Positions 1 through 7,073 of a stretch of DNA of 8,460 nucleotides are shown piece by piece; the stretch's first letter is position 1; each line of letters starts with the position of its first letter. The stretch is from Acetofilamentum sp. (GTDB lineage: Bacteria; Bacteroidota; Bacteroidia; Bacteroidales; JAFGXI01), in the NCBI GenBank assembly GCA_020720565.1, contig DYOK01000117.1, positions 1 through 8,460 of the forward strand, written 5' to 3'. A model generated the notes under the pieces. That model was not told the origin of the DNA, searched no databases, and worked only from the letters and a program-made list of their open reading frames with translations. The translations under genes were made by a program, and so were the position numbers.

Positions 1-1043
1 ATCGTTTTAATAAATTGGTACAGATTTTTAAAAAGAATATCCTCTTCCTTCGAAATGGCTACGAGCAAATCGGCAACTGATTGGTAATTTTCGTTTTCGC
101 CCGATCTGAATTTACACACCCTTGCAGATTGTGTGGCAAATAAACGCCACATGTCACCAATTCGGGTCATTTCTTTCGAAAACTCCGATAATTCGGGTAA
201 GTTTAACAATTGCCCAGTTTCTTGTAAAAAGGCGGCATACAAAAACCTGAAACCTGCTCCGCCGGTGCCAATTTCTTCTTGCATTCGAACAATCGAACCT
301 AAATATTTAGCGGCTTTCTTTTCGTCTTTCCAAGTGCCCCATTTTCTGATGGCACCCGCCAACAATCGCATGCCTCTGGTGCCAATAATTGGACCGGGCC
401 ATATCACCATTTGTTCGGCTGTTCTTTTTATCGATTTAATCACGGCTTTTCTAATGTCAACATCCTTTGGTGCCTGACTAATCCAATACATTTTGCCATT
501 GGGTTTGTAGGTGCCTTTGGCATATCTTACTCTGAGTAAATCCGCTGTCGAGATCCATTCTTCGGTTTCCATAATGGGGTCGCTTACCACATATTGGCCA
601 TCTTTTTTACCAAAAGCCACAATATTGTGTGCATTAAAATGGAATCGATAAGGTGCAGGAAAATAGGACAAATGGTAAACCCCAACCACCATTGCAGTGG
701 GAATACCTTGTGCTAACAACTCATCGACGTGCTCCATCGAGCGTTTGGTATTAAAAGGATATCTTACAGATTTCGATTTGATACCCAAGGCTTTGGTAAC
801 CCGTTTAAAAATTAAACCAGGAAGTGGGCGGTACGAAGTGACCGGTGCCCCGTTCATTTTAATAAAGGGTAAATAGGTAAAGAACAGCCCAGATCCTAAG
901 CCAAAAACCATGGCTTCGCTAAGTTTGATATTGTAATACCGTAAAAGATTTCCGGTTACGCCGTTCTCGCAATGAGCCGACATGCCGTGCTCAAATTTTA
1001 ACAATTCTATATTTTGAGTATTATGATTTTGATTATTATGCAT
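1..1043 (-). CDS. BtrH-type acyltransferase / papain-like protein (BtrH N-terminal + DUF4872), 3' end outside window
   Basis: I translated this frame by hand from the ATG at 1043 down to base 1: 347 codons without a stop, so the gene runs off the left edge. The protein begins MHNNQNHNTQNIELLKFEHG and then shows the features of the BtrH N-terminal family: a Cys in the context SAHCENG (Cys25), followed by the segment around residues 42-52 (SEAMVFGLGSG), then His139 in RFHFNAHNIVAFG and Asp155 in VVSDP. These are plausible Cys-His-Asp catalytic residues. Residues from about 200 onward fit a mainly helical DUF4872-type C-terminal domain. BtrH of butirosin biosynthesis moves an acyl group from an acyl carrier protein to an amine; a similar transfer here is inference. 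At 347+ residues it is close to the family's usual length, so probably only a few residues are missing. Its start overlaps the end of the preceding gene by 8 bases, suggesting translational coupling. Confidence 0.85.
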   Translation of the reverse strand, partial: MHNNQNHNTQNIELLKFEHGMSAHCENGVTGNLLRYYNIKLSEAMVFGLGSGLFFTYLPFIKMNGAPVTSYRPLPGLIFKRVTKALGIKSKSVRYPFNTKRSMEHVDELLAQGIPTAMVVGVYHLSYFPAPYRFHFNAHNIVAFGKKDGQYVVSDPIMETEEWISTADLLRVRYAKGTYKPNGKMYWISQAPKDVDIRKAVIKSIKRTAEQMVIWPGPIIGTRGMRLLAGAIRKWGTWKDEKKAAKYLGSIVRMQEEIGTGGAGFRFLYAAFLQETGQLLNLPELSEFSKEMTRIGDMWRLFATQSARVCKFRSGENENYQSVADLLVAISKEEDILFKNLYQFIKT

Positions 1044-1440
1044 TGAAATTTTTTAATTCGTCGATGTGATTAAGTTGAAAGGCTTCGGCATATTTCTCCA
1101 ATTTTTTATCGGATAGTTTTGAAAAAATACTTGGTTTAAAGTGGCGTTTGACTGTCCAAGCAAAAAAACCGGTGTATTCTGCTAAAAGCGATACGGTCAT
1201 AATATTTTTGTGCATAAAATAGTATATAGGGCTTTTCTTGCCAGCTTTTACTTCGTTTAATGCCATTTCGATATTTTCGTTTACTTCGTCCCAAGCTTGT
1301 TGCATAATAATGTTTTTGGGTTCCCAACCCACACTTTTAACACGTATATAATTGCCGTTTTCGTCCACGGCATACTGAATTTCTTTGGTTTTGCCTTCGA
1401 GCATGTGGGCGTCGTCTTGGGGTACTTCGTTAATTTTCAT
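1036..1440 (-). CDS. Conserved-looking 134-residue protein of unknown function, possible C-terminal helix-turn-helix
   Basis: I do not recognise a named family. The ORF is very likely real: it lies between two operon genes on the same strand, overlaps the next start by 8 bases, and has an in-frame TAA four codons before the ATG, which fixes the start. It is soluble, with no signal peptide or membrane segment. Residues 21-44 look like a beta hairpin (YAVDENGNYIRVKSVGWEP), and residues 45-66 a charged helix. Residues 81-131 resemble a Cro/C1 (XRE)-type fold: LAEYTG as a second helix, FFAWTVKRHF as a recognition helix, then a Leu/Ala pattern ending KYAEAFQLNHIDEL, much like the end of HTH_3 domains. 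This likeness is by eye only. It could be a pathway-specific regulator or a small accessory protein of the neighbouring acyl-chain enzymes. Confidence 0.82.
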   Translation of the reverse strand: MKINEVPQDDAHMLEGKTKEIQYAVDENGNYIRVKSVGWEPKNIIMQQAWDEVNENIEMALNEVKAGKKSPIYYFMHKNIMTVSLLAEYTGFFAWTVKRHFKPSIFSKLSDKKLEKYAEAFQLNHIDELKNFNA

Positions 1441-1631
1441 GCTAATAAGTTATTAATGAATAATTTAGGCATCAGGGGTTTTGTATTTTATTTCTGACAA
1501 TTTATTTGATTTTTTTAAATTTCGAAATCTTTTTTTAACCTTATTTAAAAGGTAATTTGCTTAATTTTGAATTTACTAAAATAAAACATTAAAATTTAGG
1601 GGATTGGAAATTAACGTTTGACTCAAAAATC
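1441..1631. other. AT-rich 191-base gap inside the leftward operon
   Basis: No ORF of substance on either strand. The gap holds a perfect 10-base palindrome ATTTCGAAAT at 1519-1528, followed directly by C and a run of seven T. I found no minus-strand TAnnTTTG box (CAAAnnTA on the plus strand) within it, so the downstream pair of genes is probably reached by read-through or by an unrecognised promoter. The two other junctions in the operon overlap, which makes a gap of this size stand out. Confidence 0.5.
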
Positions 1632-2063
1632 TTAGTTTTCGATAACATCCAACAAAAAAATATTCATCTCGCCACGTGCTATAAGCTGTCCGTCACACTC
1701 TATTTTGCCTTCGATAATACTGGCATTAAAAATTTCTCCGGTATTAATAATAGTTGTTGTAAGTGTTTGACCGCATGATACATTAGCTAGAATCTCGAAG
1801 TTTTTAATACTACCAATAAATCCAGTTTTGGGCATAGAACCAGTTTGTTGTGCCAAATAACCAGATCTTACTGCGGCCGTTTGGGCCATATTTTCGATTA
1901 ATGCGGTTCTATTTAGAAGATTGTTTTCGCTTAAAATATGATTTTGCGGGATGGTAAACTGGCAAATGGTTGTTTTTTCGTCGATATACAATAAATCGCC
2001 CACCATTACCATGGGGTCATCTTGAGGGATGAGTTTTTTGACCTGTTCTGCCGAAAGAATCAT
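1632..2063 (-). CDS. Hotdog-fold 3-hydroxyacyl-ACP dehydratase-like protein (FabZ/ApeP-like)
   Basis: At 143 residues this has the length of a single hotdog domain such as FabZ. The start of the protein (LIPQDDPMVMVGDLLYID, residues 11-28) matches the FabZ entry segment (LP.R.P...VD.V). His42 and Glu57 sit where the catalytic His and Glu of FabZ lie, and Glu57 is in the recognisable context LIENMAQTAA, the central hotdog helix. GFIGSIKNFEI (81-91) matches the following strand. The usual HFPG-x-P-x-x-PG loop is replaced by HILSENNLLNRTA, so the loop is divergent and the His-Glu distance is one residue longer than in FabZ. Expected role: dehydration of a 3-hydroxyacyl chain on a carrier protein, in the cytoplasm. 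A non-catalytic or thioesterase-like role is possible. The ATG overlaps the stop of the ketosynthase gene by four bases (ATGA), a sign of coupled translation. Confidence 0.8.
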   Translation of the reverse strand: MILSAEQVKKLIPQDDPMVMVGDLLYIDEKTTICQFTIPQNHILSENNLLNRTALIENMAQTAAVRSGYLAQQTGSMPKTGFIGSIKNFEILANVSCGQTLTTTIINTGEIFNASIIEGKIECDGQLIARGEMNIFLLDVIEN

Positions 2064-3199
2064 ACTACCGTAAGCATCATATAGGCATAAGAGAATCGGG
2101 CACTTTCCGGGCTCATTAATAAGATTTTTTGGCCACGTTTCAATTTGCCGCTGTTAAATAATTCTTCTAACATTAAAAATGCCGATGCGGCCCCAACGTT
2201 TCCAAATTTAGTTAAATTGGTGAACCATTTCGACTGTGGAATAGGGCAGCCGGCTTCAGCAGCCAGAACTTCAATTTTATTTCGGAAAAATTCCGACGAC
2301 ATATGAGGTAAAAACCAGCTTAATTCTTCGGTCGAAAAACCATATTTATCCGAGACATATTTTAAACCCATGGCACCATATTCTACAATGGTATCGCCCA
2401 ATAAACGGGCATCTTGGTGTAAGGCCATAACCGAACCTTCGGTAATTTGTTTCGACGATAAATCTCTCCATGGTATGATGCTTCCGTCTTCGTTCTTAAC
2501 GCAAGCCGAATACATACAGGTTTCCAATTCGTGAGCATATGATTTAATGTCGATCCATTCAATTTTCAACGATAAATCGACCAAATTGGGATGATTTTCC
2601 AAATATGCCATAGCGGCACCGTCCGACAGCATCCAGCGTAAAAATTCACGTTCGAAGGCTACATAAGGTTTTTCGTTAAGCGAAACTAATTTTTGTGCCT
2701 CATCTTCGAAATGTTCCGAAAGCATCCAAGTCGAAAGTTTCTCAGATCCACCTGCAATGGCATGTTCGGCTTCGCCAGTGATAACTGACATAAATGCATA
2801 TTTAAGAGCTAACATACCCGAATTGCACGAGCCATGCGGAGTAATCACTTCCATTGGATGATTACCTAGAAGACCATGAACCATCGATGCATGCGAAGGG
2901 AGAGATTGGTCGGGCGAAGTCGTTCCAATAGCCAACAAATCGACTTCGTTTAATTTAACGCCTTTCGATTCTAAAACTTTGATAGCTTCGAGACTTAATT
3001 CGGCGTTACTGTGTGTCGATTTTTGGTTTTTATCTAATGCGTAATAACGGGTTTTTATGCCATTATTTCGAAGTATAATAGATTTTGCACGTGATTTTGA
3101 GCCGCTTATTCTGCCTAAATAGTCCTCCATTTCGTCGTTAGAAATGGGTTGGTTTGGTAAAAAACGACTCAGTTTGTTAATGTAAACTTCCTGACTCAT
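2060..3199 (-). CDS. Ketosynthase III-family enzyme, DarB/StlB-like
   Basis: A 379-residue thiolase-fold condensing enzyme. The KAS III triad is complete: Cys125 in PHGSCNSGM, His299 in FLPHMSSEF and Asn334 in FGNVGAAS. The N-terminal half carries IGTTSPDQSLPSHASMVHGL (91-110), typical of FabH-like proteins. It is clearly longer than FabH (about 320 residues). Together with the opening YINKLSRFLPNQPISNDEME, this recalls DarB/StlB-type enzymes that join two acyl chains in dialkylresorcinol and flexirubin biosynthesis. That subfamily call is from memory of the family, not from a search; a plain FabH-like chain-starting enzyme is the alternative. It is the first gene of the leftward operon, with a perfect TATCTTTG box 21 bases before the ATG, and is followed by a dehydratase-like gene with a four-base overlap. 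Cytoplasmic; acts on acyl-CoA or acyl-ACP. Confidence 0.9.
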   Translation of the reverse strand: MSQEVYINKLSRFLPNQPISNDEMEDYLGRISGSKSRAKSIILRNNGIKTRYYALDKNQKSTHSNAELSLEAIKVLESKGVKLNEVDLLAIGTTSPDQSLPSHASMVHGLLGNHPMEVITPHGSCNSGMLALKYAFMSVITGEAEHAIAGGSEKLSTWMLSEHFEDEAQKLVSLNEKPYVAFEREFLRWMLSDGAAMAYLENHPNLVDLSLKIEWIDIKSYAHELETCMYSACVKNEDGSIIPWRDLSSKQITEGSVMALHQDARLLGDTIVEYGAMGLKYVSDKYGFSTEELSWFLPHMSSEFFRNKIEVLAAEAGCPIPQSKWFTNLTKFGNVGAASAFLMLEELFNSGKLKRGQKILLMSPESARFSYAYMMLTVV

Positions 3200-3219
3200 C
3201 GATTTTGTTTTGTAGGGTG

Positions 3220-3227
3220 CAAAGATA
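3220..3227 (-). promoter_or_regulatory. Candidate Bacteroidota -7 box for the leftward operon
   Basis: On the minus strand the sequence reads TATCTTTG, a full match to the TAnnTTTG consensus, ending 21 bases before the ATG of the ketosynthase gene. I see no good TTTG -33 box at the expected distance, so the call rests on the -7 match and position. The leader would be very short. Confidence 0.5.
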
Positions 3228-3405
3228 TAATTTATTGCGGTAAAAGAGCCATGTTAAATGTCATTTCTGTGTATTATTCAGCAGGAATAGTCAGAAAAAA
3301 GAAAAAATTGACACGATTCCAAGGACAATAGATTGGTGTTTTTGATACTTGAATATAGTATAAAAGCATTTGCCTTATTATTTTTAATCATTCCAAATAA
3401 TAAAC

Positions 3406-3413
3406 TAACTTTG
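3406..3413 (+). promoter_or_regulatory. Candidate Bacteroidota -7 box for miaB
   Basis: TAACTTTG matches TAnnTTTG fully and lies 52 bases before the miaB ATG. A T-rich stretch (TTTTT, 3381-3385) sits 20 bases upstream, where the TTTG -33 element is expected, as an imperfect match. With the minus-strand box at 3220-3227 it makes 3200-3465 a divergent promoter region. Confidence 0.5.
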
Positions 3414-3465
3414 CAAAACAATTTACGTTGCTTTTAGGCCGTAAACAAAATAATAGAAATTAAGA

Positions 3466-4848
3466 ATGATTATCAGTAAACCCTACCAACTCGATCACGA
3501 AAAATTGTTGAAAAACAATTCCGGAAATCGAAGTGTATATATCGAAACCTACGGTTGCCAAATGAATGTAGCCGATAGCGAAGTAGTGATGTCAATTTTA
3601 GCCGATTCGGGCTTTCGTCAGATTGAACAAATGGAACAAGCCGATTTAATTTTGGTGAACACTTGCTCGATTCGCGAAAATGCCGAGCAGCGCATTCGCG
3701 GTCGCCTCGGTGAATTTAAACGGGTTAAAAATGCGAATCCTCAGTTGATTGTGGGTGTAATTGGTTGCATGGCCGAACGTCTAAAAGAAAAACTGCTCGA
3801 ACAAGAAAAATTGGTCGATATTGTTGTCGGGCCAGATGCTTATCGCGACTTGCCTCGATTGATATCGCAAGCCGAAACTGGCCAAACGGCAATTAATGTG
3901 TTGTTGTCGAGAGAAGAAACGTATGCCGAGATTGCACCAGTTCGTTATGCTTCTAACGGGATTTCGGCCTTTGTCTCGATTATGCGAGGTTGCGACAATA
4001 TGTGTTCGTATTGCATCGTTCCGTTTACACGAGGCCGAGAGCGAAGCCGCGATCCAGAGACCATTTTAGTAGAAGTTCGCACTTTGATTGAACAAGGCTT
4101 TAAAGAGGTTACGCTATTAGGACAAAATGTCGATAAATATTCGTGGAAAAAAGACGAGCCGGAGCAGGTCAATTTTGCTCAATTATTAGCTAAAGTAGCC
4201 GAATTAGCCCCAGAATTAAGAGTCCGTTTTTCGACCTCATACCCACAAGACATGACCGATCAAGTGCTCGAAACCATGGCCAAATACCCCAATATCTGCA
4301 AACACATTCATTTTCCGGCACAGTCTGGGAGTACGCGTGTTTTGGAATTGATGCGTCGTGGTTACACACGCGAATGGTATATGAGTCGAGTGGAAGCCAT
4401 TAAACGTTTTATGCCCGATTGTGCCATTAGCACCGATGTAATTACAGGCTTTTCGTCCGAAACAGAGGCCGAGCATCAAGAAACGCTTTCGTTGATAGAA
4501 TGGGCCGAATTCGATTTGGCATTTATGTTTGCCTATTCCGAACGTCCCAACACATACGCTCACCGTAACTTGCCCGACGATGTACCCGAAGCCGTCAAAT
4601 CGAGACGTTTGACTGAAATTATTGAACTTCAAAATAAAATTTCGGAAAAAGTCAAACAAAAAGATATCGGACAAACATTCGAGGTGTTGATAGAAGGCAC
4701 TTCCAAAAAAAGTAACGAGCAGTGGCACGGAAGAACCTCACAAAATAAAACCGTAGTTTTTACGGCACCTAACGCTAAAAAAGGCGATTATGTAAAGGTT
4801 AAAATTAGGGGAGCAACTCAAGCGACTTTGCTTGGGGAGTTAGTTTAA
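3466..4848 (+). CDS. miaB: tRNA-2-methylthio-N6-dimethylallyladenosine synthase MiaB
   Basis: Radical SAM methylthiotransferase that converts i6A to ms2i6A at position 37 of tRNAs reading UNN codons. All three domains are visible in 460 residues, the usual MiaB length. The N-terminal UPF0004 domain has Cys31 (ETYGCQMNVADSE), Cys67 (NTCSIRENAEQR) and Cys101 (IGCMAER), which bind the auxiliary Fe-S cluster. The radical SAM core has Cys176, Cys180 and Cys183 in MRGCDNMCSYCIVPFTRGRE. A TRAM RNA-binding domain covers about residues 400-460. The GRERSR motif after the radical SAM cysteines separates MiaB from RimO and MtaB. Stops TAA and TAG lie in frame just upstream of the ATG, so this start is well fixed; there is no strong Shine-Dalgarno sequence, as expected for this phylum. 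The next gene, for another tRNA-modification family, begins 111 bases later. Confidence 0.97.
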   Translation: MIISKPYQLDHEKLLKNNSGNRSVYIETYGCQMNVADSEVVMSILADSGFRQIEQMEQADLILVNTCSIRENAEQRIRGRLGEFKRVKNANPQLIVGVIGCMAERLKEKLLEQEKLVDIVVGPDAYRDLPRLISQAETGQTAINVLLSREETYAEIAPVRYASNGISAFVSIMRGCDNMCSYCIVPFTRGRERSRDPETILVEVRTLIEQGFKEVTLLGQNVDKYSWKKDEPEQVNFAQLLAKVAELAPELRVRFSTSYPQDMTDQVLETMAKYPNICKHIHFPAQSGSTRVLELMRRGYTREWYMSRVEAIKRFMPDCAISTDVITGFSSETEAEHQETLSLIEWAEFDLAFMFAYSERPNTYAHRNLPDDVPEAVKSRRLTEIIELQNKISEKVKQKDIGQTFEVLIEGTSKKSNEQWHGRTSQNKTVVFTAPNAKKGDYVKVKIRGATQATLLGELV

Positions 4849-4862
4849 GTACTTTTTAGATT

Positions 4863-4909
4863 ATTGTTATAATAGTTTGTTTTTGTAACAATTTATGTCG
4901 AATTGACAT
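4863..4909. repeat. Two adjacent short inverted repeats between miaB and the U32 gene
   Basis: ATTGTTA at 4863-4869 pairs with TAACAAT at 4886-4892 (7 bp, 16-base loop). Immediately after, ATGTC at 4895-4899 pairs with GACAT at 4905-4909 (5 bp, loop GAATT). The arms are AT-rich and neither hairpin is followed by a clean T run, so these may be weak transcript-end structures or a protein-binding dyad. I cannot choose between these. Confidence 0.3.
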
Positions 4910-4959
4910 GCTTTTGTAAATACAAGAAATTAAAATTTGGGCATTAGCCACTCAAAAAT

Positions 4960-6246
4960 ATGACAAGAACCAGAAAAGATTTCGAATTGATGGCTCCAGT
5001 TGGGAGTTTCGAGAGTTTGGCAGCAGCCATTCAAGGAGGTGCCAATTCCGTATATTTCGGTATCGAGCAGTTGAACATGCGTGCCAATTCGGCCAATAAT
5101 TTCACAACAGACGACCTTAAAGAGATTGTTCGAAATTGTAACGAAAACGGGCTCAAAAGTTATCTGACGCTCAACACCGTTCTTTACGACCACGATATTA
5201 AACTGATGCACCGCATTATGGATGTGGCACATACTGCCGGCGTAACGGCAGTTATTGTTTCCGACCAAGCGGCAATAAACTACGCGTTTTCCAAAAAGAT
5301 GGAAATTCACATGTCCACTCAGTTGAATATCAGCAATATAGAAACTGTCAAGTTTTACGCCATGTTTGCCGATGTCATGGTTTTGGCACGAGAACTCAAT
5401 TTAACACAGGTTAAAGCCATTACAGATGCCATTGAACGCGAACAAATTAAAGGGCCTTCGGGTCAATTGATTCGAATCGAAATATTTGCCCACGGCGCAT
5501 TGTGCATGGCCATTTCGGGAAAATGTTATTTAAGCCTACACGAACAAAATTCGTCGGCCAATCGGGGTGCTTGTCTTCAAACTTGCCGTAAACCCTATAT
5601 CGTTACCGAAAAAGAATCGGGAGTCGAATTTGAGGTCGATAACGAATACATTATGTCGGCCAAAGATTTAAATACCATTCCATTTTTGGATAAAGTACTC
5701 GATGCAGGTGTATCGGTCTTAAAAATTGAAGGACGCGGTCGCCCGGGCGAATACGTTAAAACGGTATGTAAAACATACGACGAGGCTATTACAGCTTACC
5801 TCGAAGGCTCATTTACCAAAGAAAAAATAGCAGACTGGGAATCCCGCCAAAGCACCGTATTCAATCGTGGGTTTTGGGATGGTTACTACATGGGCCGCAA
5901 AATGGGTGAATGGAGCGAGGTTTATGGGTCGAAAGCCACCAAAAAGAAAGTTTACATTGGTAAAGGCACCAACTATTTTTCGAAACTGAAAGTAGCTGAA
6001 TTTCTTGCAGAAAGTGGTGATGCGTTAAAAGTGGGCGACTCTATTTTAATCACCGGCCCCACAACCGGCGTCATCGAATCTAAAGTCGAAGATATTAGGG
6101 TAGGACGCGAATCGGTTACAGAAACCGTAAAAGGCGAGCTTTTTTCGCTTCAAATTGACGAAATTGTCCGCCGTTCCGACAAAATTTACAAATTGGTCGA
6201 TACCGAATTTGCTTTACTGAACTCAACAGCTTCTTCCTGCGGATAA
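4960..6246 (+). CDS. Peptidase U32 family protein, TrhP/YegQ-like (tRNA U34 hydroxylation family)
   Basis: Residues 174-192 (EIFAHGALCMAISGKCYLS) match the U32 signature E-x-F-x(2)-G-[SA]-[LIVM]-C-x(4)-G-x-C-x-[LIVM]-S exactly. The start ELMAPVGSFESLAAAIQGGA with VYFGIEQLNMRA is the typical N-terminal barrel of the family. Cys182, Cys189, Cys205 and Cys209 (GACLQTCRKPY) are the conserved cysteine set thought to hold an Fe-S cluster in TrhP, RlhA and UbiU/V. The length of 428 is near that of E. coli YegQ/TrhP, and residues 330-420 form a C-terminal beta-rich domain. TrhP makes 5-hydroxyuridine at tRNA position 34; the family name 'peptidase' is historical. The subfamily call is inference, supported by miaB upstream and an RNA methyltransferase 14 bases downstream. 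RlhA-like 23S rRNA hydroxylation is the main alternative. Confidence 0.9.
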   Translation: MTRTRKDFELMAPVGSFESLAAAIQGGANSVYFGIEQLNMRANSANNFTTDDLKEIVRNCNENGLKSYLTLNTVLYDHDIKLMHRIMDVAHTAGVTAVIVSDQAAINYAFSKKMEIHMSTQLNISNIETVKFYAMFADVMVLARELNLTQVKAITDAIEREQIKGPSGQLIRIEIFAHGALCMAISGKCYLSLHEQNSSANRGACLQTCRKPYIVTEKESGVEFEVDNEYIMSAKDLNTIPFLDKVLDAGVSVLKIEGRGRPGEYVKTVCKTYDEAITAYLEGSFTKEKIADWESRQSTVFNRGFWDGYYMGRKMGEWSEVYGSKATKKKVYIGKGTNYFSKLKVAEFLAESGDALKVGDSILITGPTTGVIESKVEDIRVGRESVTETVKGELFSLQIDEIVRRSDKIYKLVDTEFALLNSTASSCG

Positions 6247-6260
6247 AAACAATAAAAACT

Positions 6261-7022
6261 ATGGAGATTTCGATCCAAGATATTAAAAATTTTGCAGCAC
6301 TCGACCGCAAAAAGGAACGCATAGCACAAGGTTTATTTTTGGTGGAAGGCCATAAAATGATTGAAGAACTGGCCAAATCAGATTACGAACTGAGTCACTT
6401 AATTGGTTACGGCGAAGATTTTGAGCAATTGTCGAAAAAATGGCCTTCGCAATCTGTGGCAGTCAATCAAAAAACCATGGAGCGTATCAGCAATATGAAA
6501 AATCCCACAAAACTGATTGCTGTGGTTCATATTCCTGAATCGGCTCAATTCAAAATCGGAAATGGTCCAGTTTTGATGCTCGACGATTTGCAAGATCCCG
6601 GTAATCTGGGAACAATTATCAGAACAGCCCATTGGTTTGGAATCGAACACATTATTTGCTCAATAAATTCGGTCGATTTATATAATCCCAAAACCATTCA
6701 AGCCTCGATGGGAGCTATGTTTAAAATGAAGATTCATTATATCGATTTGATGACAGGGATTGAAGAATTGAAACAATCTGGTTTTCGAATATATGGCACA
6801 TTTATGAACGGCAATTCGGTATATCAACATACCTTTACGCAAAAAGATGTGTTAGTGTTGGGCAACGAAGGACAGGGCATATCGACCCAAATTGAAGCTT
6901 TAATCGACCAAAAATTAAGCATCCCCAATTTTTCGAAAGGACATTTAACCGAATCGCTCAATGTGGCTACGGCTGCTGCTGTGTTCTGTTCGGAATCGGC
7001 TAAACAACTTGTTTTGAAATGA
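6261..7022 (+). CDS. TrmH/SpoU-family RNA 2'-O-methyltransferase
   Basis: SPOUT-class enzyme transferring a methyl group from S-adenosylmethionine to a ribose 2'-OH of tRNA or rRNA. The N-terminal part (about 1-95), with GLFLVEGHKMIEELAKS at 24-40, is the SpoU substrate-binding domain. The catalytic domain follows with all three motifs: motif 1 LDDLQDPGNLGTIIRTA at 107-123 (Asn115 and catalytic Arg121), motif 2 VLGNEGQGIS at 199-208, and motif 3 LSIPNFSKGHLTESLNVATA at 219-238 (Glu231, Ser232, Asn234), which builds the trefoil knot. The 253-residue length is normal. The exact target (tRNA G18, 23S G2251 or another site) cannot be read from the sequence. It starts 14 bases after the U32 stop and is probably in the same transcript. 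Confidence 0.94.
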   Translation: MEISIQDIKNFAALDRKKERIAQGLFLVEGHKMIEELAKSDYELSHLIGYGEDFEQLSKKWPSQSVAVNQKTMERISNMKNPTKLIAVVHIPESAQFKIGNGPVLMLDDLQDPGNLGTIIRTAHWFGIEHIICSINSVDLYNPKTIQASMGAMFKMKIHYIDLMTGIEELKQSGFRIYGTFMNGNSVYQHTFTQKDVLVLGNEGQGISTQIEALIDQKLSIPNFSKGHLTESLNVATAAAVFCSESAKQLVLK

Positions 7023-7073
7023 ATACTTAAGAATCAGTTGCATATTTCTGCACAGATGCTCTAAAACATTTCA

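Noticed and set aside
133..477. Plus-strand ORF of 114 codons
   Set aside because: It lies fully within the BtrH-like gene on the other strand, which has clear family motifs; the plus-strand translation is rich in unusual residues and has no recognisable motif.
4237..4728. Minus-strand ORF of 163 codons inside miaB
   Set aside because: Antisense to an intact radical SAM/TRAM gene; the Phe-, Cys- and His-rich translation is typical of a shadow frame.
4930..5310. Minus-strand ORF of 126 codons over the start of the U32 gene
   Set aside because: Shadow of a gene with an exact U32 signature; no promoter or independent motif.
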